5,358 bases of DNA from Cyanobacteriota bacterium (GTDB lineage: Bacteria; Cyanobacteriota; Cyanobacteriia; SKYG9): NCBI GenBank assembly GCA_025054735.1, contig JANWZG010000280.1, forward strand, positions 1 to 5,358. Reading direction: 5' to 3'. The notes below the pieces were generated by a model. It ran no database searches. It was not told the DNA's origin and saw nothing but the letters and a program-made list of their open reading frames with translations. The translations under genes were made by a program, and so were the position numbers. How positions within the stretch are numbered: position 1 is the first letter of the stretch; each line of letters begins with the position of its first letter. Shown here piece by piece: positions 5,315-5,358 of this stretch.

Positions 5315-5358
5315 CTATAGCAAGTCCATAAAATGAGAGCGATGGATACGAAACCATA
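5315..5358 (-). CDS. 3' end of ABC-2 type permease (Wzm-like), partial
   Basis: On the minus strand one frame is open from the window edge to a TAG at 5317-5315 and reads WFRIHRSHFMDLL. Polysaccharide-export permeases of the Wzm family typically end in a short cytoplasmic tail of the form aromatic-F-x-basic-x-x-x-x-F-x-D-hydrophobic, which this matches. The stop is six bases before the ATPase ATG, the usual close wzm-wzt order. Only 13 codons are visible, so the call rests on the tail pattern and on position. The transmembrane part lies beyond the window. Confidence 0.5.
   Translation of the reverse strand, partial: WFRIHRSHFMDLL

Overview
The window looks like part of a cyanobacterial chromosome. 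CGATCG occurs nine times in about 5.4 kb, where random sequence of this composition would give one or two. Two of the nine lie inside the full HIP1 octamer GCGATCGC (1467-1474 and 2981-2988), the repeated palindrome typical of many cyanobacteria. The protein families also fit. Genus cannot be fixed from the window.

The region belongs to a surface-polysaccharide (O-antigen or capsule type) gene cluster. From left to right: (1) the first few codons of an unidentified minus-strand gene (1-19); (2) a minus-strand sugar C-methyltransferase (36-1232) with a TTG start; (3) a 152-bp divergent intergenic region (1233-1384) holding a degenerate 15-bp tandem repeat; (4) a plus-strand run of four genes: an extended SDR nucleotide-sugar epimerase/dehydratase (1385-2410), a Nudix hydrolase overlapping it by ATGA (2407-2850), a SIS-domain phosphosugar isomerase related to GmhA (2902-3543), and a GT2 glycosyltransferase (3563-4543); (5) 27 bp of convergent spacer; (6) a minus-strand ABC transporter ATPase of the polysaccharide-export type (4571-5308), preceded by what looks like the last 13 codons of its permease partner (5315-5358).

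The genes suggest a pathway, which is inferred from family membership. The isomerase would act on a sugar phosphate, possibly at the heptose entry step. The SDR would epimerise or dehydrate a nucleotide-activated sugar, and the C-methyltransferase would add a branch methyl to a keto-deoxy sugar nucleotide. The Nudix enzyme would hydrolyse or recycle a nucleoside-diphosphate derivative. The glycosyltransferase would add a sugar to the growing glycan, and the ABC pair would move the lipid-linked glycan across the inner membrane.

No RNA gene, CRISPR array, insertion sequence, phage or defence gene was seen. The most interesting points are the SDR-Nudix-SIS-GT2 cassette as a possibly uncharacterised sugar pathway, the altered active-site positions of the SIS protein, the 15-bp repeat in the divergent promoter region, and the low GC of the 5' half of the ABC ATPase gene.
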